From: JBDROX01 sp043809645 | Lineage (GTDB): Bacteria; Patescibacteriota; Patescibacteriia; Magasanikbacterales; UBA922 | Direction of reading: 5' to 3' | Assembly: GCA_043809645.1 (NCBI GenBank) | Contig: JBDROX010000007.1 | Coordinates: forward strand, 1-50,146 | Length of the DNA: 50,146 nt | Shown here: in pieces, positions 33,765 to 41,790 of the stretch | How positions within the stretch are numbered: the stretch's first letter is position 1 | Layout: each line of letters opens with the position of its first letter | The notes under the pieces: model-generated | What the model saw: the letters and a program-made list of their open reading frames with translations, nothing else | Told to the model about the DNA's origin: nothing | Database searches by the model: none | Position numbers and translations under genes: made by a program

Positions 33765-34487
33765 ATGATTATCGAGATTTGGAATACATATCTTTATGAG
33801 CCGATGTTCAATCTGCTTATTTGGATGTATAACAATTGGACAGAGGAGAGCCTGGGGTGGGCAGTGATCTATCTTACGATCATGCTTCGTATTGCTCTTC
33901 TTCCTTTTACCGTCATCAGTGAGAGAAGCAAGATAAAGAATCAGGATTTGTATGAAGATGTGGAGAAACTTGCAAAAGAGTTTCAGAATGATCCTGTACT
34001 TCAGAAAGAGGAGATTAGAAAAGCTTTGAAGAACCGAAAAGTGCAGCCATGGGCCAAATCTATTGCTCTTGGTATTCAAGCCCTTTTTCTTGTTCTGCTC
34101 TATCAAGTGTTTCTTAGAGGTGTTACAGGAGAGAAGGTCTTGCGGGTTCTGTATGACTCTATTGAGTTTCCTGGTGTTATTAATACCTATTTTTATGGTT
34201 TTGATCTGGGCGCCAGACATGATGTTATCTCAGCTGGAATCGTCGCCTGTTGGTTAGCCATAGAAATATACCTAGGCACAAGAAAGGCAAAGGCTGGGGT
34301 AATGCGTGCGGATCTCGCCTATTTCATACTTTTTCCACTAACAGTCTTCCTTTTCCTCTTTTTTCTCCCAATGGTAAAGGCGCTTTTTGTCTTGACATCT
34401 ATGGTGTTTACTGGTATAGTACGAGGCTTTCTGAAAATTCTTATGCCAAAGAAAAAGTCGGAAGAAAAAGTAGAAAAAAGCGCTTAA
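33765..34487 (+). CDS. yidC: YidC/Oxa1 family membrane insertase
   Basis: 240 residues, the short form without the large periplasmic domain. A first helix near 15-35, the positively charged cytoplasmic hairpin (SERSKIKNQDLYEDVEKLAKEF ... RKALKNRKVQPWAK), then four more helices and a lysine-rich tail. It inserts membrane proteins with or without the Sec channel; secA is in the same window. The conserved hydrophilic-groove Arg is probably R46 in MLRIALLPF. Confidence 0.85.
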   Translation: MIIEIWNTYLYEPMFNLLIWMYNNWTEESLGWAVIYLTIMLRIALLPFTVISERSKIKNQDLYEDVEKLAKEFQNDPVLQKEEIRKALKNRKVQPWAKSIALGIQALFLVLLYQVFLRGVTGEKVLRVLYDSIEFPGVINTYFYGFDLGARHDVISAGIVACWLAIEIYLGTRKAKAGVMRADLAYFILFPLTVFLFLFFLPMVKALFVLTSMVFTGIVRGFLKILMPKKKSEEKVEKSA

Positions 34488-34533
34488 TTTAGATTAATTT
34501 GTAACCGCCCAAGGCGGATAATAACTACTGCAT

Positions 34534-35127
34534 ATGGCAGGTCAATCACTCGACAAACTCATGTACTCCTTTGTCATGGAGGATGTCCTCAAAGGATTCT
34601 TCATTTACGTGCCACCTGGGTATGTCGCCTGTGTCTATGATCTGGGCAGAGGTGTGCTGAAGAAAGTCCTCACCCCAGGACTTCATTTCAAGATTCCATT
34701 TTGGCAAAAGGCAAAGCTGTTTAATACACAGACATTGGAATATAGCATTTCTCGAAGTTTTAACATTCAGAATGAGAAGGCTATGGGAGACATTCCTATT
34801 GCTGCTGTTTCGCAGGATGGTAAGAGAATGGGTGTCGAGGGGACGATCCTTCTTCGGCTTGATATTCATCAGATCCCAGCTATTTGGCAGACTATTGGAG
34901 AAGACTTCGTTGCCAAGATTATCCGCCCAACAGTCAGAAGTCGTATACGAATGGTTGCAAGTCGATTTGATATGCAGGATATCATGGGACAAAAGCGTGA
35001 TAATGTTGAAGTAGAGCTCAAGAATGAGCTAGAACGTATTTTCTACTCTCGTGGAATATACGTGGAAAATGTCCTTCTGTCAGAAATCGCAAGTGTTTCT
35101 GAGTTCGAGAAGACTGCTGAAAAATAA
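34534..35127 (+). CDS. SPFH/Band 7 (prohibitin-like) protein
   Basis: 197 residues. VPPGYVACVYDLGRGVLKK, LTPGLHFKIPFWQKAKLF and the helical region RIRMVASRFDMQDIMG are hallmarks of the SPFH domain. No clear membrane helix is present; a short hydrophobic N-terminal segment (LKGFFIYVPPGYVACVY) may associate with the membrane. SPFH proteins form ring assemblies around membrane proteins or proteases. It follows yidC by 46 nt and precedes the hrcA region. Confidence 0.8.
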   Translation: MAGQSLDKLMYSFVMEDVLKGFFIYVPPGYVACVYDLGRGVLKKVLTPGLHFKIPFWQKAKLFNTQTLEYSISRSFNIQNEKAMGDIPIAAVSQDGKRMGVEGTILLRLDIHQIPAIWQTIGEDFVAKIIRPTVRSRIRMVASRFDMQDIMGQKRDNVEVELKNELERIFYSRGIYVENVLLSEIASVSEFEKTAEK

Positions 35128-35191
35128 ATAATGTGCGAACTACTCCGCCAAAGGACGGATCTATCTTGCTCGGAGAAACATACTAAATTAC

Positions 35192-35221
35192 AAAAAAAGC
35201 AGCTAAAAAAGCTGCTTTTTT
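35192..35221 (+). terminator. Terminator after the SPFH gene
   Basis: AAAAAAGCAGC pairs with GCTGCTTTTTT around TAAAAAA; 11 perfect pairs and a T run. Confidence 0.85.
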
Positions 35222-35286
35222 CTATAATAGAGGTGGTTCATTATGGGCTCCCAGTTACCACCTGTCCAGATAGGTCGCTTGTAGAG

Positions 35287-35586
35287 ATGTTCAAGATGGG
35301 TCAGCATGATTGGATCAATCTCGCAGTGGATATCCATCGGGATACGCTCTGTGGCGGGGTACTGAGGACTGCCTTGATCCGCTTGGCCTTTGGGAAGGAG
35401 TATCGAGACAGAGAATTTGAGGCTCCCATCCTGTCCATCGACAAGTTGCCGCAACTTCAGCCACCACCTTCCAGTCAAGGGGTAGTTCTTCTACCAACAG
35501 TGGAGAACATGGGGAGCGTGACGATGATGGACCTCAGCGACAATTTCACTCGTGAGAGTTTGTGGCTCGTCACCCCAGATACGTAG
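35287..35586 (+). CDS. Hypothetical protein, 99 aa (GC-rich island D)
   Basis: Unrecognised. GC-rich third positions over FKMGQHDWINLAVDIHRDTL and FGKEYRDREFEAPILSIDK mark this plus-strand frame as coding; the antisense ORFs are poorer. ATG 35287 has no good ribosome site, while GAGGTGG (35230-35236) stands before ATG 35243, whose frame (MGSQLPPVQIGRL) stops at 35282-35284. A -1 shift there would give a 114-residue protein. It lies between a terminator and the hrcA promoter, with a stem-loop starting at its stop codon. Function unknown. Confidence 0.6.
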   Translation: MFKMGQHDWINLAVDIHRDTLCGGVLRTALIRLAFGKEYRDREFEAPILSIDKLPQLQPPPSSQGVVLLPTVENMGSVTMMDLSDNFTRESLWLVTPDT

Positions 35587-35610
35587 GCTAGAGGTTCCCT
35601 TACCTCTGCC
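35586..35610 (+). other. RNA stem-loop at the stop of island D gene
   Basis: GGC then AGAGGT (35586-35595, one bulged T) pairs with ACCTCT and GCC (35602-35610) around a 6-nt loop. It starts at the last base of the stop codon; no T tract follows. Confidence 0.55.
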
Positions 35611-35698
35611 AATATGCGCTTAGTGATTCCATTTCGGAGTTGCCAGGCGTTTTTCATTTTAATAAAAAGCTAACCTAAATTTGGTAAAAAAGATTTAC

Positions 35699-35727
35699 TT
35701 GACACTATTTTTTATAGATGATATATT
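35699..35727 (+). promoter_or_regulatory. Heat-shock operon promoter
   Basis: TTGACA (35699-35704), a 17-nt spacer and TATATT (35722-35727) form a near-consensus sigma-70-type promoter. The -10 overlaps the first bases of the CIRCE operator, so HrcA binding should block transcription. Confidence 0.85.
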
Positions 35728-35752
35728 AACACTCAAATAACAAGAGTGCTAA
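35726..35752. promoter_or_regulatory. CIRCE operator
   Basis: TTAACACTC-N9-GAGTGCTAA, differing from the CIRCE consensus by one base in the left arm. It ends 1 nt before the hrcA start codon, so it also fills the place of the ribosome site. HrcA is expected to bind it and repress hrcA and the genes behind it. I saw no other CIRCE in the window. Confidence 0.95.
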
Positions 35753-35753
35753 T

Positions 35754-36437
35754 ATGGTGAGTGGCAGAAAAAAACAGCTTTTAAAACTCGTTATTGAGTC
35801 ATATATCAAGACAAGCGAGCCAGTGGGTTCAAAATTTTTGGTATCAAAGAAAAAGCTCGATGTGAGCGACGCAACAGTACGAAACGAGATGAGAGACTTG
35901 GAGAATGCAGGCTACCTAACACATCCACATACATCTGCAGGGAGAATTCCAACAGAAGAAGGGTACATATTTTATGTGGAATCACTGATGTCATCAAGAA
36001 AACTATCTCCAAAAACAGAAGAAGAGCTCAGAGATTCATTTGAAAAAGAACTTGACAGAAGGGTTGCTGTGAAGATGGTTGCCAAGTATGTTGCAGAGCA
36101 AATTGATGCTGCTGTGATCGTTGCTTTCTCCCAGAATTCCGTGTACTATACGGGAATTGCTCATCTTTTTTCGCAGCCAGAATTTCGAGATATTGCACAT
36201 ACTGTGAATATTTCCTCAGTCTTTGATCATTGCGAGGATCACCTTCAGGAAGTGTCTGACCATGTTTCAGGGAGCACAGCGACAGTACTTATTGGTTCGA
36301 GCAATCCGCTTGGAAAACAGTGTAGCTTTGTGGCTGCCAAGACCAAAGAAGGCGAATTACTTGGCATCCTCGGTCCGATGAGGATGAACTATAAATCTGC
36401 CATCCCTTTTATAAACTATATTCAAGAACATATTTAA
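35754..36437 (+). CDS. hrcA: Heat-inducible transcription repressor HrcA (short form)
   Basis: 227 residues against about 340 for most HrcA. The N-terminal winged helix is complete (LLKLVIESYIKTSEPVGSK ... SDATVRNEMRDLE, HTSAGRIPTEEGY, 1-75) and the C-terminal GAF-like part ends with ILGPMRMNYKSAIPFINYI, the family's usual terminus, so the missing length is internal (dimerisation/insert region), not a truncation at the end. It represses through CIRCE directly upstream. The Nudix-GrpE gene starts 3 nt later. Confidence 0.92.
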   Translation: MVSGRKKQLLKLVIESYIKTSEPVGSKFLVSKKKLDVSDATVRNEMRDLENAGYLTHPHTSAGRIPTEEGYIFYVESLMSSRKLSPKTEEELRDSFEKELDRRVAVKMVAKYVAEQIDAAVIVAFSQNSVYYTGIAHLFSQPEFRDIAHTVNISSVFDHCEDHLQEVSDHVSGSTATVLIGSSNPLGKQCSFVAAKTKEGELLGILGPMRMNYKSAIPFINYIQEHI

Positions 36438-36440
36438 TAT

Positions 36441-37286
36441 ATGTCAAAGAAAAAAGAAAATAGAGATATTTCTGTCATTGTTGGGGTTTTCGTTCAGAAT
36501 GAAAAGGGCGAGATACTTTTTGGTCGTATGCCAAAGTGGAACGATAAGTGGGCTGTCTTTGGTGGACATATAGAGAGAGGCGAATTGATTGAAGGGGCTG
36601 CAAGGAGAGAGTTGAAAGAAGAGACTGGTCTCAAGGCTGACAGTCTAGAGTATCTCTTTCACTTTGAAATTATAGATCCAAAAGAATTTATTAAACCAAA
36701 ACACTTTGTAGGATTTAACTTCAGATACACTGTAGAAGGTAGGCCTGAGGTTGAAACAAATGAAGAATTCACTGAAGAGAAATGGATGACAATAGAAGAG
36801 GCGCTCAGTAGAGACGACATAAATGAGTTAACACGACAAACCCTCGAGAAAATGAAAGTAGATGGGTGTGAGAATTGTCAGGAATACAAAACTGGATGGC
36901 AGCGTGCGCAGGCTGATTATCAGAATCTTAAAAAAGAAATGAGTGAGAAAAAAATTGAATGGGCACAAATGAGTGAGATTCAGATTATTGAAGAGTTCAT
37001 GCCAGTGCTCGGCAATATGAAGATGGCATTTGCAGCAGACTCAACAAACATGGATAGTTGGAAGCAAGGAATAGAGATGATCATGAAACAGTTTCAGGAT
37101 GTTATTGTGCAGCATGGACTTAATCAAATCAAGACTGTCGGAGAAGAGTTTAATCCAGAACTTCATGAAGCACTTGCAGAAGAGGAGTCTGAAGAAGAAA
37201 GCGGAATCATTGTAAAGGAAGTTGAAGCTGGGTACAGAGCAGGGGAGAAAGTTATCAGGCCTGCGAAAGTTATAGTCTCAAAGTAA
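36441..37286 (+). CDS. Nudix hydrolase-GrpE fusion
   Basis: 281 residues in one uninterrupted frame. Residues ~8-138 are a Nudix domain with a perfect box G42-x5-E48-x7-R56-E57-L-x-E60-E61-x-G63. After a C143-x2-C146 linker, residues ~150-281 are GrpE: a helical part (RAQADYQNLKKEMSEKK) then the beta domain with F237-NPELHEA, GY and R273-PAKV. GrpE drives ADP release from DnaK. Canonical GrpE has a long N-terminal helix here rather than an enzyme. The CIRCE-controlled position between hrcA and hsp20 supports a true GrpE role; the Nudix substrate is unknown. Confidence 0.9.
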   Translation: MSKKKENRDISVIVGVFVQNEKGEILFGRMPKWNDKWAVFGGHIERGELIEGAARRELKEETGLKADSLEYLFHFEIIDPKEFIKPKHFVGFNFRYTVEGRPEVETNEEFTEEKWMTIEEALSRDDINELTRQTLEKMKVDGCENCQEYKTGWQRAQADYQNLKKEMSEKKIEWAQMSEIQIIEEFMPVLGNMKMAFAADSTNMDSWKQGIEMIMKQFQDVIVQHGLNQIKTVGEEFNPELHEALAEEESEEESGIIVKEVEAGYRAGEKVIRPAKVIVSK

Positions 37287-37296
37287 ATTATAAAAT

Positions 37297-37734
37297 ATGT
37301 TACCAAGAATTTGGGAACCGTTCGAAGAGATGGAAAATATGTTTAGTCATTTTCCCTCTCTCATGCACTCACGCATGAATCATGGAAATGGCTTTGTGCC
37401 AGCCATCGACATGTATGAGACTGATGACGCTGTCATGATAGAGATGCCACTCTCTGGCGTTGATGCTAGTGACATTGATATCAGCGTTGAAAATGGAATT
37501 CTTACACTCAAGGGTGAGAGTAATAAAGAACATGAGGTTGATGAGAAGAATTACTATAGAAAAGAAGTGCGAAGTGGTTCGTTCTATAGACAAGTATCAC
37601 TTCCGGTTTCTGTACATGAAGAAAAAGTTACAGCAGAATCAAGTGAAGGAATGTTGAAAATTACTTGTCCAAAAGCTGCTAAGGCAAAAGCAAAGAAGAT
37701 CAGTGTAAAGGTGAATAAGAAATCAAAGAAGTAA
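37297..37734 (+). CDS. Small heat-shock protein Hsp20
   Basis: 145 residues with an alpha-crystallin domain at ~38-132: VPAIDMYETDDAVMIEMPLSG, GILTLKGE, FYRQVSLP and EGMLKITCPK, then a lysine-rich tail. It holds unfolded proteins for DnaK. It is 10 nt after the grpE fusion gene, so probably under the same CIRCE control. Confidence 0.93.
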   Translation: MLPRIWEPFEEMENMFSHFPSLMHSRMNHGNGFVPAIDMYETDDAVMIEMPLSGVDASDIDISVENGILTLKGESNKEHEVDEKNYYRKEVRSGSFYRQVSLPVSVHEEKVTAESSEGMLKITCPKAAKAKAKKISVKVNKKSKK

Positions 37735-37743
37735 TAGAGCTCA

Positions 37744-37780
37744 GATCACCAGGATTTAGTTTGGATTCATCCAGGTGATC
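37744..37780 (+). other. Intercistronic stem-loop after hsp20
   Basis: GATCACC/GGTGATC (7 bp), an A-A mismatch, then GGAT/ATCC (4 bp) with a 13-nt loop. No T tract, so it may be an mRNA processing or stability element between hsp20 and the next gene. Confidence 0.5.
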
Positions 37781-37810
37781 ATGAAAATCTGTGTTCTATA
37801 ACAGTATTTT

Positions 37811-38332
37811 ATGAATCTATCAGCAGTAAAAATTGAGACTGAAAGGCTATTGCTTGTTCCTGTGAGTGAAAAATACAGAGAAGATATTTTTCATGAGTTC
37901 TCAGATGAAATTACAAAGTACATGTACCCAAAATCAGCGGAATGCATTGAGGAAACAGATGAGTTTATTCAAAGTGCTAAAAAAGAAATGGAACTGGGCA
38001 CAGATATAAATTTTACTGTGCTGAACGGGGTAACAAAAGAATTTTTGGGTGGAGGAGGTATACATAAGTTAAACACACAACACCCAGAATTTGGAATATG
38101 GATAAAGAAATCCGCTCACGGAAATAAGTATGGGCAAGAGGTGGTGAAGGCAATAAAAGTGTGGCTTGATAACAATACTGATTATGAATACATCACATAC
38201 CCGTGTGATAGACGAAATATGGCGAGTTGCAAAGTGGCAGAATCACTTGGTGGAAAAATTTATAAAGAATACAAGGAAAAGAATATCATAGGTTTTGAAC
38301 TTGATGAAGTTGAATACAAGATTACTAAATAA
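37811..38332 (+). CDS. GNAT acetyltransferase (RimJ/RimL type)
   Basis: 173 residues. IETERLLLVPVSEKY is the typical start of RimL-type enzymes; GHGNKYGQEVVKAI-like sequence (SAHGNKYGQEVVKAIKVWL, ~104) is the acetyl-CoA loop and NMASCKVAESLGGKI the C-terminal motif. It transfers an acetyl group to a protein N-terminus or small molecule. It stands between hsp20 and dnaK, an unusual position for a heat-shock operon. Confidence 0.85.
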   Translation: MNLSAVKIETERLLLVPVSEKYREDIFHEFSDEITKYMYPKSAECIEETDEFIQSAKKEMELGTDINFTVLNGVTKEFLGGGGIHKLNTQHPEFGIWIKKSAHGNKYGQEVVKAIKVWLDNNTDYEYITYPCDRRNMASCKVAESLGGKIYKEYKEKNIIGFELDEVEYKITK

Positions 38333-38367
38333 CTAATAATCAATTAAATTCATAAACTAATTATATT

Positions 38368-40326
38368 ATGGCAAAAATACTCGGAATCGATCTCGGAACA
38401 ACTAATTCATGTATGGCTGTGACAGAAGGTGGCCAGCCAAAAGTTCTGGAGAACAAGGAAGGGAATAGAACAACACCGTCTATTGTGGCGATGTCAAAGA
38501 ATGGAGAACGCCTTGTTGGGCAGCTGGCAAAGCGTCAGGCTGTGACAAATCCAGGGAATACACTGTATTCTATCAAGCGTCTCATTGGTCGCCGGTTTGA
38601 GGACAAAGAGGTCGCCGAAGTAAAACAGCACGTTCCTTTTGAAATCCTAAAGGATGGAGAGCGAGTGAAAGTGAAGATGGCTGACAAGGACTATACAGCG
38701 CCAGAAATTTCTGCAATGGTTTTGCAAAAAATGAAAGCCGATGCAGAAGAAAAGACTGGGGAAAAGATCACTCAGGCTGTTATCACAGTTCCTGCCTACT
38801 TCGACGATTCACAGCGTCAGGCTACGAAGAATGCTGGAGAGATCGCAGGACTTGAAGTCCTCCGAATTATAAATGAACCAACGGCGGCAGCGTTCGCCTA
38901 TGGCTTTGATAAGAACAATGATCAACAGATTGTTGTCTACGATTTGGGTGGTGGAACATTTGATGTTTCTGTCCTCGATATTTCTCATGACGCAGAAGAA
39001 AAACAGTCTACTGTAGAAGTGAAGTCAACAAGTGGTGATACACATCTTGGTGGTGATGATTTTGATAGAAAAATTATTGAATGGATTCTCGAAGAGTTCA
39101 AGAAGATAGAAGGAATTGATCTTTCAAACGACCCGCTCTCAAAGCAACGTGTCAAAGATGCTGCAGAGAAAGCAAAGATCGAACTCTCAAGCACTCCAGA
39201 GACAGAAATCAACGAACCATTTATAACAAATACAGAGGATGGTCCAAAACACTTGAACCTCAAGCTCACTCGTGCAAAACTTGAAGAGCTTGTTATGGAG
39301 CTTATCGAGAAAACAATGGGTCCTGTGAAGAAAGCTATTGAGGAGTCAGGATTCAAAAAAGAAGATATTGATGAAGTCATTCTGGTAGGAGGTATGACAC
39401 GCATGCCAGTCATTCAGAAAAAGGTAGAGGAATTTTTTGGAAAGAAACCAAATGTGACAGTAAATCCAGACGAGGTTGTTGCACTCGGTGCTGCAGTTCA
39501 GGCTGGCCAGCTTCAGGGTGATCTTGGGAAAGATATCTTGCTTCTCGACGTCACGCCACTCTCACTTGGGCTCGAAACGCTTGGAAGTGTCTCTACAAAG
39601 CTCATTGAAAAGAACACAACCATTCCAACGAGCAAGACTCAAGTTTTTTCTACTGCAGCCGACAGTCAGCCAAGTGTAGAGATTCACGTTCTACAGGGAG
39701 AACGTGAGATGGCTGCTGATAATAAGACACTTGGCCGATTCATGCTCGATGGTATTCCACCGGCACCACGTGGGGTTCCACAGATCGAGGTGAAGTTCGA
39801 TATTGATGCAAACGGAATCCTCAACGTCTCTGCAAAGGACAAGGCAACTGGGAAAGAGCAATCAATTCGAATCGAAGCATCAAGCGGGCTCTCTGATGAG
39901 GAGATCGAGAAGATGAAGAAAGATGCAGAGGCACATGCTGATGATGATAAGAAGAAGCGTGAAATGATAGATATAAAGAACACAGCAGACACAATGGTGT
40001 ATACTACAGAGAAGATGATGAAAGAAGTCGATGAGAAAAAGATAGCGATCACTGATGAAGAAAAGAAGAAAGTAGAAGATGGCCTTATCAAGCTCAAGGA
40101 GGTGAAAGAAAAAGATGATATCGAAGAGATTAAGAAAGTATCTGAGCAACTCTCTACTGATGCACAGGCTATTGGTATGAAGATGTATCAGGCTGAGCAA
40201 GAAAAGCAGAAACCAGAGAACAGTGAAAATGGGGCAGAAGAAAAGAAAGATGGCGATGCTGTTGAAGGGGAAGTAGTCGATGATGCATCTGGAAATGTTG
40301 AAAAAGACAAAGAAGCAAAAGAATAA
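38368..40326 (+). CDS. dnaK: Chaperone DnaK
   Basis: 652 residues. ATPase domain: GIDLGTTNSCMAV (5-17), NEPTAAAFAYG, YDLGGGTFDVS, VGGMTRMP. Substrate domain: DVTPLSLGLETLG and the lid helices, with an acidic tail EVVDDASGNVEKDKEAKE. It lies in an operon-like run after the grpE fusion gene and before dnaJ, the complete DnaK machine. Confidence 0.97.
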   Translation: MAKILGIDLGTTNSCMAVTEGGQPKVLENKEGNRTTPSIVAMSKNGERLVGQLAKRQAVTNPGNTLYSIKRLIGRRFEDKEVAEVKQHVPFEILKDGERVKVKMADKDYTAPEISAMVLQKMKADAEEKTGEKITQAVITVPAYFDDSQRQATKNAGEIAGLEVLRIINEPTAAAFAYGFDKNNDQQIVVYDLGGGTFDVSVLDISHDAEEKQSTVEVKSTSGDTHLGGDDFDRKIIEWILEEFKKIEGIDLSNDPLSKQRVKDAAEKAKIELSSTPETEINEPFITNTEDGPKHLNLKLTRAKLEELVMELIEKTMGPVKKAIEESGFKKEDIDEVILVGGMTRMPVIQKKVEEFFGKKPNVTVNPDEVVALGAAVQAGQLQGDLGKDILLLDVTPLSLGLETLGSVSTKLIEKNTTIPTSKTQVFSTAADSQPSVEIHVLQGEREMAADNKTLGRFMLDGIPPAPRGVPQIEVKFDIDANGILNVSAKDKATGKEQSIRIEASSGLSDEEIEKMKKDAEAHADDDKKKREMIDIKNTADTMVYTTEKMMKEVDEKKIAITDEEKKKVEDGLIKLKEVKEKDDIEEIKKVSEQLSTDAQAIGMKMYQAEQEKQKPENSENGAEEKKDGDAVEGEVVDDASGNVEKDKEAKE

Positions 40327-40333
40327 ATACAAA

Positions 40334-40353
40334 GCCCGGGTGATGTCCCGGGT
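40334..40353 (+). terminator. GC-rich hairpin after dnaK
   Basis: CCCGGG-TGATGT-CCCGGG, six G-C pairs plus a G-T, 8 nt after the dnaK stop. The T tract is poor, so it may be a weak terminator or a processing site. Confidence 0.5.
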
Positions 40354-40374
40354 GGTTATTCTTTATCTAGTTCT

Positions 40375-40962
40375 ATGAAAAAAATACTCAGTATCATATC
40401 TATCCTTCTTCTGTTTGGTGGCGGATTATATCTCGGTTACAGAATTTTTAGTCCGAATAGACTTAAAACAGAAGTTACCAGAGAGGTGCTACTCACATCG
40501 CTTCAGAGCGAAGGATTTCTTGTCTCGCAGACTGCGATTCTAAGTGAAACCGTTACAATAGACAGGAAGTCTGGAAGTGCGTTCAAAGATTTTTTCTGGG
40601 GGCAGGAGCTTCTGGCAAGTGCAAAGATGAAAGTAAGTTCTGGTGTTGATTTATCAAAAATAATTGAGGAAGATATTGAAATTTTACTAGAGGAAGTGCG
40701 CATTACACTCCCGGCTGTGAGTATTCACAGTGTAGAGCTCGTAGATACTATCCAGATGCAAAATAAGCAAGGAATTCTGAAGAAAATTTTTGATAATGAT
40801 GATGGGTATAATGAGGCTCTCGTTCAGCTCACAGAGTCTGCCAGGTCTGCTGCAATGGAAGACGAGCTTGTGACAGAGGCAGAAAATAGTGCAAAGGGTG
40901 AGATTGAGAGGTTGGTAAGATTTGTAGAGAGGAACAAGACCGTTACTATTCTTACTAGATAG
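40375..40962 (+). CDS. DUF4230 membrane-anchored protein
   Basis: 195 residues. An N-terminal helix (4-22) precedes a domain matching the DUF4230 pattern: FFWGQELLASAKMKVSSGVDLSKI, then ITLPAVSIHSVELVDTIQ, and a long C-terminal helix. The family is common in bacteria and its function is not known to me. It is followed after 3 nt by a lipoprotein gene. Confidence 0.7.
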   Translation: MKKILSIISILLLFGGGLYLGYRIFSPNRLKTEVTREVLLTSLQSEGFLVSQTAILSETVTIDRKSGSAFKDFFWGQELLASAKMKVSSGVDLSKIIEEDIEILLEEVRITLPAVSIHSVELVDTIQMQNKQGILKKIFDNDDGYNEALVQLTESARSAAMEDELVTEAENSAKGEIERLVRFVERNKTVTILTR

Positions 40963-40965
40963 GAT

Positions 40966-41400
40966 ATGAAATACACATTTAAATCTCTACTAGTACTCAC
41001 CTTGGTTTTTATTTTCTCTGGGTGTGTACCAATCGACACAGAAGATTTTATTCCAGAAGAAGAAAAGAATATTGATGAGGAGATAGGTGCTGCTCCAATA
41101 ACATTTTCCTATATAGCAAGCAGAGATGAAATTCTTGGTAGTTGGTATATACTCGATGGCGGAGATGCCGAAGAAATCATTTTGGAATCAGATGGCACCT
41201 TTTCAACATTTCTACACGACAGACCATTTGAAATAGGTACTTGGAGTTATGAAGATGGAATTATGGTGATGAGTTCTGAGGAATTAGGTGAAAGAATGTA
41301 TAATGATGTTGTTTTTGAAGAAGAGTTTTTGATATTAGAGGGTGAGGGAGATCTATATCAATTATTGAGCAAAGTCTTGGAAGAATTAGATACTGAATAA
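40966..41400 (+). CDS. Small lipoprotein, lipocalin-like
   Basis: 144 residues. Signal peptide with lipobox IFSGC20. The domain ILGSWYILDGGD ... ILESDGTFSTF ... FEIGTWSYEDGIMVMS follows the 'GxW' beta-barrel pattern of lipocalin-like stress proteins. Function unassigned; the acidic sequence suggests a surface or membrane-facing role. Confidence 0.65.
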   Translation: MKYTFKSLLVLTLVFIFSGCVPIDTEDFIPEEEKNIDEEIGAAPITFSYIASRDEILGSWYILDGGDAEEIILESDGTFSTFLHDRPFEIGTWSYEDGIMVMSSEELGERMYNDVVFEEEFLILEGEGDLYQLLSKVLEELDTE

Positions 41401-41406
41401 AATTTT

Positions 41407-41781
41407 ATGCCAGAAAAAAATAGACCTCAACTGCATAAATATCCAGACCAGGGTGGTTATGTGTGTGATGATGAATATTACAAGTCGTTAGAGAAACGTG
41501 GAGAGTCATTTCCTAAAATAGAAGAAATTACACCGGAAGAGTTTGAAAAAATTTTGGAAAATCAAAATATAGTAGATACGTGTACTAATGAAGCAGGTCG
41601 ATTAAAAAGAGCTGCAAAGTCTGGCGCAATCGCTCACGAGATTCCTTCCATTTTACACAGTCTAGCAAATATGCATCTGTTTGTAAACAATGATGATACA
41701 TATGGTTGGCTCAAAGAGAAAGATAAAGAAATGTACAAAAAAATAGTTAGAGTACTCTGGAAAGCAAGAAAAATATCATAA
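41407..41781 (+). CDS. Hypothetical protein, 124 aa
   Basis: Unrecognised. A soluble, mostly helical protein (ITPEEFEKILENQ ... EAGRLKRAAKSGAIAHEIPS ... EMYKKIVRVLWKARKI). It is 6 nt after the lipoprotein gene and 9 nt before the DUF3467 gene, so probably part of the same transcript. Confidence 0.6.
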   Translation: MPEKNRPQLHKYPDQGGYVCDDEYYKSLEKRGESFPKIEEITPEEFEKILENQNIVDTCTNEAGRLKRAAKSGAIAHEIPSILHSLANMHLFVNNDDTYGWLKEKDKEMYKKIVRVLWKARKIS

Positions 41782-41790
41782 TATATTTTT

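Noticed and set aside
35203..35657. Minus-strand genes opposite island D
   Set aside because: Three broken antisense frames with poorer codon pattern; the plus frame has consistent GC-rich third positions.
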